DNA from: Vulcanimicrobiota bacterium
GTDB lineage: Bacteria > Vulcanimicrobiota > Vulcanimicrobiia > Vulcanimicrobiales > Vulcanimicrobiaceae
Length of the DNA stretch: 64,000 bases
Direction: 5' to 3'
NCBI GenBank assembly: GCA_013036095.1
Contig: JAAXCW010000003.1
Coordinates: 124,001 to 188,000, forward strand
The notes under the pieces were generated by a model, which made no database searches, was not told the DNA's origin, and saw only the letters and a program-made list of their open reading frames with translations. Positions 26,515-35,687 of the stretch are shown one piece after another. How positions within the stretch are numbered: position 1 is the first letter of the stretch; each line of letters begins with the position of its first letter. The translations under genes were made by a program, and so were the position numbers.

Positions 26515-27741
26515 ATGATAAACATCGGCAACACCGCATTCATGCTTATCTGCGCGAGCCTCGTCATGCTGATGACGCCGGGACTCGCCTTTTTTTACGG
26601 CGGCCTGGTCGGGCGCAAGAACGTGCTCACGATCATGATCCAAAGCTTCATGTCGCTGGGGTGGACGACGGTGCTCTGGGTCGTCTTCGGCTATTCAATG
26701 TGCTTCGGACCCGACTGGCACGGCCTGATCGGGAATCCCATGACGTACTTCATGCTCAGAGGCGTGACGCTGCACACGATGTTCCTGGGCAACGACGCGG
26801 GCATTCCGCTGGTGGTGCACATCGCCTATCAAATGATGTTTGCGATTATCACGCCCGCGTTAATTACGGGTGCATTCGCCAACCGCGTAACGTTCAAAGC
26901 GTATTTCATATTTTTGACCGGCTGGCTGATCTTCGTCTATTTCCCGTTCGTCCACATGCTGTGGAGTCCGAACGGCGCGCTCGCGAAATGGGGCGCGGAA
27001 GACTTTGCGGGCGGTATCGTCGTTCACGCGTCGGCCGGGTTCGCCGCGCTGGCTTCGGTGCTGTTCATCGGGCGGCGTTACGTGATCGAGAACAAGCCGC
27101 ATAATGTCCCGCTGATCGCGCTCGGCACCGGATTACTGTGGTTCGGCTGGTACGGCTTTAACGCCGGCTCCGAATTGCGCGTCGATGCGGTCACAGCCTC
27201 GGCGTTCCTCAATACCGATATCGCCGCATCGTTCGCAGCGATTACGTGGCTCTTGGTCGAGTGGGCGCGCGGCCGTCAACCGAAGTTCGTCGGATTGCTG
27301 ACCGGCGCGGTTGCAGGACTGGCGACGATCACGCCGGCGGCCGGCTACGTATCGCCGGTGACGGCGGTCATCATCGGCATTGCTTCGGGCTTCGTGTGCT
27401 ACTTCGCAGTTGCGCTCAAGAACAAACTGCAATGGGACGACGCGCTCGACGTCTGGGGCGTGCACGGCGTCGGCGGTTTCCTGGGCATCACGATGCTTGG
27501 CATATTCGGGTCACGTTTGTGGAACCCGGCGGGAGCCGACGGTTTGATTTACGGCGGGAGCAGATTCTTCTTCGTGCAGGTCGCGTCGGCGATCATCTGC
27601 AGCGTGTGGGCGTTCGTATTCACGTACGGATTCTTGTGGCTGATCAGCAAGGTGACCGTGACGAAAGTCGATCGTGACGCCGAAGAGACCGGGCTCGATA
27701 TCACGCTACACGGCGAGGAAGCCTATCCGGTCGGCCTGTAA
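26515..27741 (+). CDS. amt: Ammonium channel/transporter
   Basis: 408 aa with eleven membrane helices; conducts ammonium in the cytoplasmic membrane. The twin pore histidines are present in GGIVVHASAGFAAL and DVWGVHGVGGFLG, and the family segment GLLWFGWYGFNAGSEL is intact. There is no cleavable signal peptide, unlike Escherichia coli AmtB. The usual partner gene glnK is absent next door; instead the gene is bracketed by two PDZ/TM/GAF proteins in the same direction with gaps of 23 and 15 bases, making a probable three-gene operon. Confidence 0.95.
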   Translation: MINIGNTAFMLICASLVMLMTPGLAFFYGGLVGRKNVLTIMIQSFMSLGWTTVLWVVFGYSMCFGPDWHGLIGNPMTYFMLRGVTLHTMFLGNDAGIPLVVHIAYQMMFAIITPALITGAFANRVTFKAYFIFLTGWLIFVYFPFVHMLWSPNGALAKWGAEDFAGGIVVHASAGFAALASVLFIGRRYVIENKPHNVPLIALGTGLLWFGWYGFNAGSELRVDAVTASAFLNTDIAASFAAITWLLVEWARGRQPKFVGLLTGAVAGLATITPAAGYVSPVTAVIIGIASGFVCYFAVALKNKLQWDDALDVWGVHGVGGFLGITMLGIFGSRLWNPAGADGLIYGGSRFFFVQVASAIICSVWAFVFTYGFLWLISKVTVTKVDRDAEETGLDITLHGEEAYPVGL

Positions 27742-27756
27742 GCCGGTAGCGCCCTC

Positions 27757-29430
27757 GTGAATAGAACCTTCGCAGCGTTTTTAATCGGCGCAATTGCGGC
27801 CTTTTACATAACCGTACTCGCGATTGGATACGCGCATTTCGGCATGCTCCCGCGCCTCGCTACATTTGTGCCGGCCGGTCCGACCCTCATGGTTGCCAGG
27901 TCCGTGACCGCGGAGGGCAGAGCTGCCGGACTGCGTGACGGCGACGTTGTCGACCGCACGCGCCTTTCGCTGGCCGATCGGGAGGTGTTCGCCACGCACA
28001 CCGGCATCGCGGGGGCACGGTACAGCTTCGTCGTGCAGCGTGGTGCACAGAGCCCGAGGATCTCGTTTACCTTGGCCGCGGCCACGAATCGAACGGTTCG
28101 CGATGTTGTCGACATCTCGTTGCGGGTCTTCATGATGCTAACCGCGCTGCTGCTTATCGCGCGAGGCCGCGACGATCTTTCCTGGTACGCCGGCCTGTGG
28201 TTCGCGGGCTGGGCAATTGCCAGCGGTTTCAGTCTTACATTTGATGCACTGGGTGCGCAAGGCTCATTGATAGCGTCTTTTGGCGGCTTATTGCTCCTGA
28301 TGATCTTCGTTTACGCTCGATTCATGTTCGGTTACCGGCTACTGGCGGCGCGCGTCGGCCGAGCCGCGCGTTCGGCGTTCGTCGGTTTGCTCGCCCTTGG
28401 CTTGGCTGGACTCGTCGCGACAATTGTTTGGCGCTTCTTCCAATACGCCTACGGTTGGCAGGACCCGGCGCTTGCGCGAACGTTAAACGGGTGGTCGCAG
28501 CTCGAGCTTGGGACGCTCTTTGTTGCCGTCATGGCGACCGCCGCTTTTGCGGCGGAGCGCGAAAAGGCGCAGAGCATCCGGATCCTGTTCTGGTCGGCCT
28601 TCATTGCTCAGATCAGCGGCTGGGCGAACCAAGGTTTCGTTCTCGCCGGCCAAGACGCGCCGCTGCTGGGCGCGCTGGCTCTGCTTTATATTGTGCCGGC
28701 AGTAACCGTTCCGTACGTCCTCTTTACGCGGCGCCTGGCGGCGGTCGATTTCTACGTCAGCAAAGCGGCGATTTATGCGATCGTCCTTTCCGTGGTTGTG
28801 GGCGTGTTCGTTTTGTTGGAGAGTCTCGTCGAGCGGCTCGCGCTCGGCCGGACCGAGAGCATCATCCTTCAGTTGATCGTCCCGCTCGCGTTGGGTCTTT
28901 CGCTGAAACGAATCGAGCACGGCGTCGAAGGCTTCGTCGAGCGCGTGCTTTATCGCGACAAATTGAGCGCCGCCGAGCAATTGAATGCGCTGATCGACGA
29001 CTTCCCGCACATGCACGCGCCCGGGGTGCTGATGCGGCGCGTCGTTGAGGACGTGCACGATCTGATGCGTTGTCCATCGGCGGTGTTATACCGGCTGGAA
29101 GACGGAAACTATCTGCCCGTGGCCGAGTCCGATGCGGGTTCGCTGCATGCGCCCATTCCTCTTGACGATCCCGCCTTCGTCCGGTTGAGATCTGCGCACC
29201 GGCCGATCGAGACGACGCAATTTCGCACCGCCCTTCCCGGAGACGGCGTCCTCGTGCCGCTCATCGTCTTCGGCAGCATAACGGGTGCGTTGTATTGCCG
29301 TTACCGGGAATCACGCGAGCACTACGATCCCGACGAAATCGCTCTGCTCTCGCGTTTGTCGCACGAGCTTGCCGTTGCGATCGTTTGGATGGAGGGAGAC
29401 AAAGAGTCCGAGCTCAGCGCGCGTCGCTAG
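27757..29430 (+). CDS. PDZ-like/multi-TM/GAF membrane sensor without kinase domain (paralogue B)
   Basis: 557 aa, GTG start 15 bases after amt. Same plan as the protein at 24734: N-terminal helix, PDZ-like stretch (VTAEGRAAGLRDGDVVDR), a membrane region of about seven to eight helices, the linker VDFYVSKAAIYAIVLSVVVG, and a GAF-like C-terminal domain ending YDPDEIALLSRLSHELAVAI. The last motif resembles the start of a kinase dimerisation helix (SHELAVAI), yet no ATPase domain follows. Its stop shares CTAG with the convergent porin gene. Confidence 0.75.
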   Translation: MNRTFAAFLIGAIAAFYITVLAIGYAHFGMLPRLATFVPAGPTLMVARSVTAEGRAAGLRDGDVVDRTRLSLADREVFATHTGIAGARYSFVVQRGAQSPRISFTLAAATNRTVRDVVDISLRVFMMLTALLLIARGRDDLSWYAGLWFAGWAIASGFSLTFDALGAQGSLIASFGGLLLLMIFVYARFMFGYRLLAARVGRAARSAFVGLLALGLAGLVATIVWRFFQYAYGWQDPALARTLNGWSQLELGTLFVAVMATAAFAAEREKAQSIRILFWSAFIAQISGWANQGFVLAGQDAPLLGALALLYIVPAVTVPYVLFTRRLAAVDFYVSKAAIYAIVLSVVVGVFVLLESLVERLALGRTESIILQLIVPLALGLSLKRIEHGVEGFVERVLYRDKLSAAEQLNALIDDFPHMHAPGVLMRRVVEDVHDLMRCPSAVLYRLEDGNYLPVAESDAGSLHAPIPLDDPAFVRLRSAHRPIETTQFRTALPGDGVLVPLIVFGSITGALYCRYRESREHYDPDEIALLSRLSHELAVAIVWMEGDKESELSARR

Positions 29431-30569
29431 AACTGCGCGCCGACCTCCAGCCCGAGCCGGGTTTGATTGGTGCGCAGTCCGCCCGGCCCAAAACCAAGGC
29501 TTGGGAAGACGTTATTTGCGGTCACGTGTGACCACTCGCCGCGCACTATCAGGTGTGGCGTTTTGTAGGAGGGCGTCAGCGTGAAAGTCGTCGCGCTGCT
29601 GCCCGGGCCATAGCCGATCAGGTCGGAGTTAAAACTAAAGTCGTGCACGGAGCTGGAGTTCCCAACCGTTTCTAGCCGTCCGCCGAGCGAGAACGTGCCG
29701 TTAAACGCGTAGTTGGCGAGCAGGACCGCGCCGAACGCGCTTTGCGCTCTGACGTAGCCGAGCGCGCTTGACGCGGGGGACTGCACCCAGAGCGCATACG
29801 GGAGCAGCTGCAGCTTTCCGATCTGCTGCGTATACATGAGATCGTACTCGCGCTTGTTTGCGATGAGAGCCGTGTTATTCGAAGGTGTATTCGCGTCGGG
29901 TATAATGAAGATGAATTGCAGACTGTTCGATGGCGTCGGATTCCAGCCCGCCGAGCCTTCGATCGCGCGGTGGCTCCCAGAATAAAAGCCGTCGTTGTAT
30001 TCGAGAGCGGCGCTGAACTTCGTGCCGCTGTACGCGACGCGGACCCCCCGGCTCACCACCAACTCCATGTTCCAGACTAATCCGCGCTCGATGTTCGGAT
30101 TTTGAAACGTGAAGCCGTTTTCTTGGCCTTGAAGAGTGGGCAATTTCCCGGCGCTGATCGTCCAATTCGCATTCGGGGCGTATTGCACGTATGCGATCGG
30201 CAGATAGCCGAAGAGATTCGTATTGGCGAGCTGCTGGAAGGTCGGATTGATCGCCGTCCCTACCACAGGAAAGTTGTAGGCGCCGGCGGTCAGGCTGAAC
30301 CGCAATGTTCCGTTCGTTCGCGCCACCGTGACCAGGGCATTTGAAAGCTGTGTGCGCGACGAAAGGTCCGCGCCGCTTGCCGTATCGAGCGCCCCGGTTG
30401 CGTTCGGGTTATCCGAGGTAAAAGTGAAACCACTGACGATTCCCGAGACCGTGACCGTCGGGGAAGGCGCCGGTGAAGGCGTGGGCGGGGCGGGGCCGGC
30501 CATCGCCGGAACGGCGCACACGGTGGCGGCAAGCATGGCAAAAAGCGAGCGCGTCAAAAAGCGAAACAT
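29427..30569 (-). CDS. Outer-membrane beta-barrel porin (OmpL/BBP2-like)
   Basis: 380 aa from the ATG at 30569, which gives the signal peptide MFRFLTRSLFAMLAATVCAV; the in-frame extension upstream is arginine-rich and unlikely. After a Pro-rich linker comes a run of alternating amphipathic strands. The motif ISAGKLPTLQGQENGFTF followed by NPNIERGLVWNMEL is typical of the beta-barrel porin-2 family, and the chain ends in Phe (GLEVGAQF), the usual signal for Bam-dependent insertion. It implies an outer membrane. Its start overlaps that of the divergent peptide-binding protein by 35 bases. Confidence 0.8.
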   Translation of the reverse strand: MFRFLTRSLFAMLAATVCAVPAMAGPAPPTPSPAPSPTVTVSGIVSGFTFTSDNPNATGALDTASGADLSSRTQLSNALVTVARTNGTLRFSLTAGAYNFPVVGTAINPTFQQLANTNLFGYLPIAYVQYAPNANWTISAGKLPTLQGQENGFTFQNPNIERGLVWNMELVVSRGVRVAYSGTKFSAALEYNDGFYSGSHRAIEGSAGWNPTPSNSLQFIFIIPDANTPSNNTALIANKREYDLMYTQQIGKLQLLPYALWVQSPASSALGYVRAQSAFGAVLLANYAFNGTFSLGGRLETVGNSSSVHDFSFNSDLIGYGPGSSATTFTLTPSYKTPHLIVRGEWSHVTANNVFPSLGFGPGGLRTNQTRLGLEVGAQF

Positions 30570-32136
30570 CGATCTGCTGTTACCGCGCCGGAAGGCCCTG
30601 ACCCTGGGACTCGCTTTGCTGCTCGCCGCATGCGCGGGCGGCGCGCCGCGCGGGAACGCCGGCGCCGCGCATGTGTTGCGCATCGCAGATCTGAGCGATC
30701 CGTCCTCCCTCGATCCGCTGCTCGCGCACGATCAAGACACGATCGGTTACGACTTGCTGGTCTGCCAGACGCTCGTGGGGATGGATGCGCAAAACCGGCT
30801 CACTCCCGTCTTGATCGGGCGCGTTCCGTCGCGTTCCAACGGCGGTATTTCCAGCGACGGCCAGACGATCGTCTATCGCCTGCGCAAAGGCGTGCGGTTC
30901 GCCGACGGCGTTGAGCTGACGTCCGCCGATGTGGCTTTCACGTACCGCGCGATTATGGATGCACGCAACCCGGTTCTTTCGCAGGACGCTTACCGGCGGA
31001 TTGCTTCGCTTTCGACGCCCGATCGCTACACCGTCGTCATCCGGCTCAAACGTCCTTGGAACGCCGCCGTAAGCGATCTGTTCGCGCAATCGGATTTTGC
31101 CTTCGGCATTCTCCCGGCGCATGCGTTTACAAGTACGGCTCTGCAGCATGCGCCTTGGGAAGAGCGCCCGTTCGGCAGCGGGCCGTTTCGCGTCACGGAG
31201 TGGCGCCGCGGCGATCGCGTTGTGCTGGAACCAAATCCGTATTTCTCGCCCAAGCCGAAGCTGGCGCGCATCGAATTGCGGATGATTCCCGATCGCGGCT
31301 CCGCCCTGGTAGCCCTGCAAGCGCACGACGTAGACATCGCGCCCATTCTGCCGCAATCGATCGCCCAAACCGAAGACACGCCGGGATTACGAGTCTTGCG
31401 GACCCCGGAAAATGCGACGGAGTGGCTGACGCTGCAAACGATGCAAGGCCCGGCAAGGGAGGTCCGCGTTCGCCGGGCGATCGCGTTGGCGCTCGATCTT
31501 GCTGCGCTTGAAAAAGCTTACCAGGCGGCATATCCTAGGGCCGGCGCATTTCTGCCCCCGGTATTGCAGTGGCACGATTCCGGCATTCACGCATACGCGC
31601 ACGACCTGCGCACTGCGCGCGCACTGCTTGGCGGGAAACCGATCGAAGCGCTATTAGTGCTGGCGTCAGGGAATGCGGCGTGGCTGCGCATGGCGACCGT
31701 CGTCCAGCAGCAGCTCGCATCCGCCGGCATTCGCGTTACGATTAAAACGTTTACGACGACGCTGTTCAACGCGCCCGGCGGACCCATCCGGAACGCGCGT
31801 TTTACGATTGCGATCGACGGATGGCTCGGCGGAGCCGACCCGGAACAGTCGATCGTGTTCAGCTGCTCTCAGGCCGCAGTTAACGGCAATAATATCTCAC
31901 GGTATTGCGATCCGCGCTTCGAGGCGCTTTTTGCAGATCAGCAGACGGCACGCGCGGCGCAACGCCGTAGGGCCGATTTCTTGGCGATGCAGCGGTTGGT
32001 TCACGACGCGCTGCCGGTCATTCCGATCTATTACGAAGTATATTTCGACGGCTTGAATTCGCGCGTGCGTGGTTTCGGCCGCAACATGCTGCGATTCCCG
32101 GTCGCGCCCGAGTCGTGGGATACGGCCGCGAGGTAG
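30535..32136 (+). CDS. ABC transporter substrate-binding lipoprotein (peptide/oligopeptide type)
   Basis: 533 aa, SBP family 5 (DppA/OppA). The ATG at 30535 leads into a signal with lipobox LAAC (LALLLAACAGG). Characteristic segments: SDPSSLDPLLAHD at the mature start, VYRLRKGVRFADGVELTSADVAFTY around residue 110, and RVRRAIALALDLAAL in the middle. It would capture peptides or similar ligands for an ABC importer, but no permease or ATPase genes follow, so the partner is elsewhere. MgtC-like gene starts 13 bases downstream. Confidence 0.9.
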   Translation: MAKSERVKKRNIDLLLPRRKALTLGLALLLAACAGGAPRGNAGAAHVLRIADLSDPSSLDPLLAHDQDTIGYDLLVCQTLVGMDAQNRLTPVLIGRVPSRSNGGISSDGQTIVYRLRKGVRFADGVELTSADVAFTYRAIMDARNPVLSQDAYRRIASLSTPDRYTVVIRLKRPWNAAVSDLFAQSDFAFGILPAHAFTSTALQHAPWEERPFGSGPFRVTEWRRGDRVVLEPNPYFSPKPKLARIELRMIPDRGSALVALQAHDVDIAPILPQSIAQTEDTPGLRVLRTPENATEWLTLQTMQGPAREVRVRRAIALALDLAALEKAYQAAYPRAGAFLPPVLQWHDSGIHAYAHDLRTARALLGGKPIEALLVLASGNAAWLRMATVVQQQLASAGIRVTIKTFTTTLFNAPGGPIRNARFTIAIDGWLGGADPEQSIVFSCSQAAVNGNNISRYCDPRFEALFADQQTARAAQRRRADFLAMQRLVHDALPVIPIYYEVYFDGLNSRVRGFGRNMLRFPVAPESWDTAAR

Positions 32137-32149
32137 CGAAGGCACGCTA

Positions 32150-32818
32150 GTGGATTTCACGTTTTCGCCGCTGCTCGGCATTGCCGGCGCTGCGGTCCTG
32201 GGCGGCATCTTAGGCTTGCAGCGGCAGGCCGCCCAAAAAGCTGCCGGTTTCCGCACACACCTGATCGTGGCGACGGCCGCCGCCGCATTTACCGCGATGG
32301 GCGCGCACCTGCACGACACGCGCATTCCTTCGTATATCGTTGTCGGCATCGGCTTCCTGGGCGCCGGCGCGATCATCCGCCAGGGCAATACGGCGCACGG
32401 ATTGACGACGGCGGCCAGCATTTGGATGTCGGCGGCGATCGGATTGCTGCTCGGATATTCCAACGGATTCGGGCTCGCGGCCGGTTTGGTTGCGACTGCG
32501 ATCACGCTTGGCGCGCTCTCGATCTCGGATGACGTCCTCATGCGCGCGTTTCATATGCGCCGCAAGGTCGCGTTGCTGGTCACTTGTACCCCGGGGACGC
32601 AACTGATGCAAGCGATCGATGAATTGCTGCGGTCGGAGAAGATCGCCTTTGAGAGCGAGATGGTCTCTATTACCGCCGATGCGGAGAGCGACTGCGTGGA
32701 ACTGCGTTACAGCGTCGTACTGGAAATGGGGCGACGGCTGAGCGCGGTCGCCGAACATATTAGCGCGCTCTCCGGCGTGCGCCGCGTAGAGGCGAGCGAA
32801 CAGTTTTTCGCAGGCTAA
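32150..32818 (+). CDS. MgtC/SapB-family membrane protein
   Basis: 222 aa from the GTG at 32150, which has GAAGG nine bases ahead. The N-terminal half has four to five helices with the family motifs GGILGLQRQAAQKAAGFRTH and VGIGFLGAGAIIRQG; the second half is a small ACT-like cytosolic domain. MgtC proteins help survival at low Mg2+ and modulate ATP synthase or phosphate uptake in pathogens. There is no M-box in front of this copy. Confidence 0.88.
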   Translation: MDFTFSPLLGIAGAAVLGGILGLQRQAAQKAAGFRTHLIVATAAAAFTAMGAHLHDTRIPSYIVVGIGFLGAGAIIRQGNTAHGLTTAASIWMSAAIGLLLGYSNGFGLAAGLVATAITLGALSISDDVLMRAFHMRRKVALLVTCTPGTQLMQAIDELLRSEKIAFESEMVSITADAESDCVELRYSVVLEMGRRLSAVAEHISALSGVRRVEASEQFFAG

Positions 32819-32856
32819 CGGGATGGCTTGGGATCGACGCACCTAAAACAGCAGCG

Positions 32857-33141
32857 TTGCATCCCTCGCGATCGATCGAATTGGATCTCTCGCCGGAGGC
32901 AGCGCAAGAACGGTGCCGCTACGGCATTGAAGGTGTGCTGGGCGGCGTCGTGCGCGAAGAACGTCCGGGAACGGTCGAAGCGACATTCGGGCTGATCGGT
33001 TCGGAACGGCTGACGTGTACGATCGCCGGCATCGGCGGCGGAAGATCGCGTGTGACGATTGAGACGCGGCGCGGCGCGCAATTGGGCAATCCGGCGCCTT
33101 CGCCTTACGTCAAAGCCTTGGCCGATTTCCTAGCCGGCTGA
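32857..33141 (+). CDS. Small hypothetical protein
   Basis: 94 aa from a TTG at 32857; no ATG or GTG is available. Sequence SIELDLSPEAAQERCRYGIEG and the following strands (VEATFGLIGSERLTCTIAGIG) suggest a compact alpha+beta domain, as in small SRPBCC-like or DUF proteins. It overlaps the 3' end of serS by 12 bases on the opposite strand. Without a recognised family, the start and existence are moderately supported by codon pattern only. Confidence 0.5.
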   Translation: MHPSRSIELDLSPEAAQERCRYGIEGVLGGVVREERPGTVEATFGLIGSERLTCTIAGIGGGRSRVTIETRRGAQLGNPAPSPYVKALADFLAG

Positions 33142-34419
33142 GATTTTTTCGGCGCGCATATACGGCTGCAAAACGGCCGGAATCGCAACCGAACCGTCGG
33201 CTTGCTGAAAATTCTCGAGAATCGCGAGCAGCGTCCGCCCGATCGCCAGACCCGATCCGTTGAGCGTGTGCGCGAGCTCGGGTTTGGCCTTGGGGTCGCG
33301 GCGTATCCGGATCGAAGCGCGGCGAGCTTGGAAATCGGTGCAGTTCGAGCAGGAGCTGATCTCGCGATACGTCTGCGAACTCGGCACCCAGACTTCGATA
33401 TCGTAGGTTTTGGCCGGATTGAAACCCACATCGCCCGCGCACAGCGCGACGACGCGGTACGGAAGTTCGAGATCGCGCAGCAGGTCCTCGGCATCTTGCG
33501 TGAGCGCTTCCAGCGCCCCGGCAGAAGTCTCGGACGCCGTCACCCAGACCAGTTCGACTTTTTCAAATTGATGCTGACGGAGGATGCCGCGCGTATCTTT
33601 GCCGGCAGCTCCGGCTTCTTTGCGGAAGCACGGCGTAAAAGCAGCGTACTTGCGCGGCAGCGTATCGGCGGGAAGAATTTCGTCGCTATGCAGTGCCGTC
33701 AGCGGAACCTCTGCCGTCGGTACGAGAAACAGCTCGGCGTCGTCGTCGCGAAACATCGCGTCGGCGAATTTGCTCAACTGACCTGTCGACCACATCGTGT
33801 CGCGCGAAACCAGGAGCGGGGGGTTCACTTCGATGTAGCCCTTTGCGGCGGCCCGGTCGAGAAAAAATTGCGTCAGCGCACGCGCTAATCGCGCGCCGGA
33901 GCCGACGAGAATCGAAAAACGCGAGCCCGAGAGTTTCGCGGCGCGCGGAAAATCCATAATGCCCAAGCGTTCGCCCAATTCCCAATGCGGCAGCGGGTCG
34001 AATGAAAACTTCGCCGGTTCGCCGCCGGAGCGCAACACCACGTTCTTCGACGCATCGCTTCCGTCGGGAACGGAGTCGTCCAAAATATTTGGAGATTGCG
34101 AGAGCAGCTCGTACAGCGGCGAGTTGCGTTCGCTTGGCGCGAGCTCGCGCACGCGCGCTTCGAGCTGTTCTATGCGCGCGCCCAACTCGTCGAGTTTCGG
34201 ACGCTGCTCGCGTGCGGCCGCCGCTTTGTCGGCTGCTTTCCCGATCTCGGCCGAGAGCCGGTTTTTCTCGGCCTGCGCGCTCTCCGATGCCGTTAGCGCG
34301 GAGCGGTACTCTTCGTCCAAGCGCAGAACTTCGTCAACGAACGCAGGATCGAGTCCGCGGCGTTTTGCAGAAAGCCGCACGCGCTCCGGATCACGACGAA
34401 TGAGACCGACGTCCAACAT
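33130..34419 (-). CDS. serS: Seryl-tRNA synthetase
   Basis: 429 aa. Attaches serine to tRNA-Ser (one such tRNA is in this window). The N-terminus MLDVGLIRRDPERVRLSAKR is canonical, so the ATG at 34419 is the start even though the frame continues upstream. A coiled-coil arm follows (about 30-105), then class II motifs: motif 2 region TPCFRKEAGAAGKDTRGILR and motif 3 NGSGLAIGRTLLAILEN. The start codon abuts the ATG at 34420 head to head (CATATG), leaving little room for divergent promoters. Confidence 0.97.
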   Translation of the reverse strand: MLDVGLIRRDPERVRLSAKRRGLDPAFVDEVLRLDEEYRSALTASESAQAEKNRLSAEIGKAADKAAAAREQRPKLDELGARIEQLEARVRELAPSERNSPLYELLSQSPNILDDSVPDGSDASKNVVLRSGGEPAKFSFDPLPHWELGERLGIMDFPRAAKLSGSRFSILVGSGARLARALTQFFLDRAAAKGYIEVNPPLLVSRDTMWSTGQLSKFADAMFRDDDAELFLVPTAEVPLTALHSDEILPADTLPRKYAAFTPCFRKEAGAAGKDTRGILRQHQFEKVELVWVTASETSAGALEALTQDAEDLLRDLELPYRVVALCAGDVGFNPAKTYDIEVWVPSSQTYREISSCSNCTDFQARRASIRIRRDPKAKPELAHTLNGSGLAIGRTLLAILENFQQADGSVAIPAVLQPYMRAEKISAG

Positions 34420-34437
34420 ATGAAGGAACGGCGCATT

Positions 34438-35679
34438 ATGCGAGGTTTGCAGAGCGACCTGCAAACGATAGGTTTTCAGAACGACGCGCTGCTCGCTCCG
34501 GAACAGGCGCTGGCGCTCTTTTTTTTGCGCGCTCAGCTGCGCGAGCGCACCATCGAACTCGTGCCGTTTGAGGCCGCCGCAGGCCGCGTCTTGGCGCAAC
34601 CGGTGATCGCCGATGCCGCTTATCCTGCGGTCGCGCGCTCGGCAATGGACGGTTTTGCCCTGCGAGCGCGCGAGACGCCCGGCACTTTGCGGCTCGAAGG
34701 CGAGATTCGCATGGGAGCGCCATGGGGCGGCGAGCTCCCGGCGGGAACCGCCGTGCGCATCCCCACCGGCGGGGCTCTGCCGGCCGGCGCGGATTGCGTG
34801 GTGCCAATCGAGGACGTCGAGGTTGCCGGCGGAAACGTGCGGATCGGATCGGCCATACCCGCGGGCGCCAGCGTCGTCCCGGCCGGCTCGGATATGCGCG
34901 CCGGAGAGATGTTATTAGAAGAAGGGCGGCGCATCGGCGGAGCGGAGCTCGGCGTCATCGCCGCGCTCGGAATGGCGAGCGTTCCGGTTTACGCCGTTCC
35001 ACTTTTCGGCATTGTGTCTAGCGGCGACGAAATCGTCGACGTTCGCGCGAAGCCAAAACTTGCGCAAGTACGCGATTCCAACCGCTGGGCGCTGGCCGCA
35101 AAACTGGCGCGGCTCGGCGCCGCCGTCAAGCACTATCCGATCGCACCCGACGTCGAGACCGAATACGCGCGCATCCTGCACTCTGCGGTTGCCGAATGCG
35201 ACGGGGTGCTCTTGAGCGGCGGATCGTCCGTGGGTCTGCGCGATCTGACGCCTCGCCTGGTGGATCGCTGCGGACCTCCTGGGGTGATCGTCCACGGCCT
35301 TCGCGTCAAGCCGGGAAAACCGACCCTGCTGGCTTCGGCGCACGGCAAGCCGGTGATCGGTTTGCCCGGAAATCCCACGTCCGCGCTGATGATTCTGGAA
35401 GCGGTCGCCGGGGCGATCGTCGCGCAGTGCGCCGGCGCTTTTCCGCAGAGGTCCGAAGTCGAGGCCGTGCTCGCAACTCCGGTGCGCAAAAGGCTGGGCT
35501 GGACGCACTACGTCCCCGTGCGGCTGGAAGAAACAGGCGGAATCTGCACCGCGTTTCCTTTAGACATGCTCTCGGCTTCGGTGAGCCTGCTTGCGCGCGC
35601 AAGCGGATTCCTCACTTTGGGCGAAACCGTAGAGTCCGCCGCGGCCGGCGAGACGGTGACCGCGATGCGCTTCTTATAA
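34438..35679 (+). CDS. moeA: Molybdopterin molybdenumtransferase
   Basis: 413 aa. MoeA inserts molybdate into adenylated molybdopterin in the last step of Moco synthesis. Motifs: ARSAMDGFALRA, PTGGALPAGADCVVPIE, the MoCF-domain SSGDEIVDV, LLSGGSSVGLRD and GLPGNPTSALMIL. The ATG at 34438 has AAGGAA ahead of it; an ATG at 34420 is possible but weakly supported. moaC and mog lie 25 kb away in the same window. Confidence 0.95.
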   Translation: MRGLQSDLQTIGFQNDALLAPEQALALFFLRAQLRERTIELVPFEAAAGRVLAQPVIADAAYPAVARSAMDGFALRARETPGTLRLEGEIRMGAPWGGELPAGTAVRIPTGGALPAGADCVVPIEDVEVAGGNVRIGSAIPAGASVVPAGSDMRAGEMLLEEGRRIGGAELGVIAALGMASVPVYAVPLFGIVSSGDEIVDVRAKPKLAQVRDSNRWALAAKLARLGAAVKHYPIAPDVETEYARILHSAVAECDGVLLSGGSSVGLRDLTPRLVDRCGPPGVIVHGLRVKPGKPTLLASAHGKPVIGLPGNPTSALMILEAVAGAIVAQCAGAFPQRSEVEAVLATPVRKRLGWTHYVPVRLEETGGICTAFPLDMLSASVSLLARASGFLTLGETVESAAAGETVTAMRFL

Positions 35680-35687
35680 GGGGGACG

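Noticed and set aside
30328-30534. N-terminal extension of the peptide-binding protein
   Set aside because: It runs antisense to the porin gene; the lipoprotein signal requires the later start.
35196-35687. N-terminal extension of the HisC-like protein
   Set aside because: It reads through moeA in another frame; the ATG at 35688 has a strong Shine-Dalgarno and a normal N-terminus.
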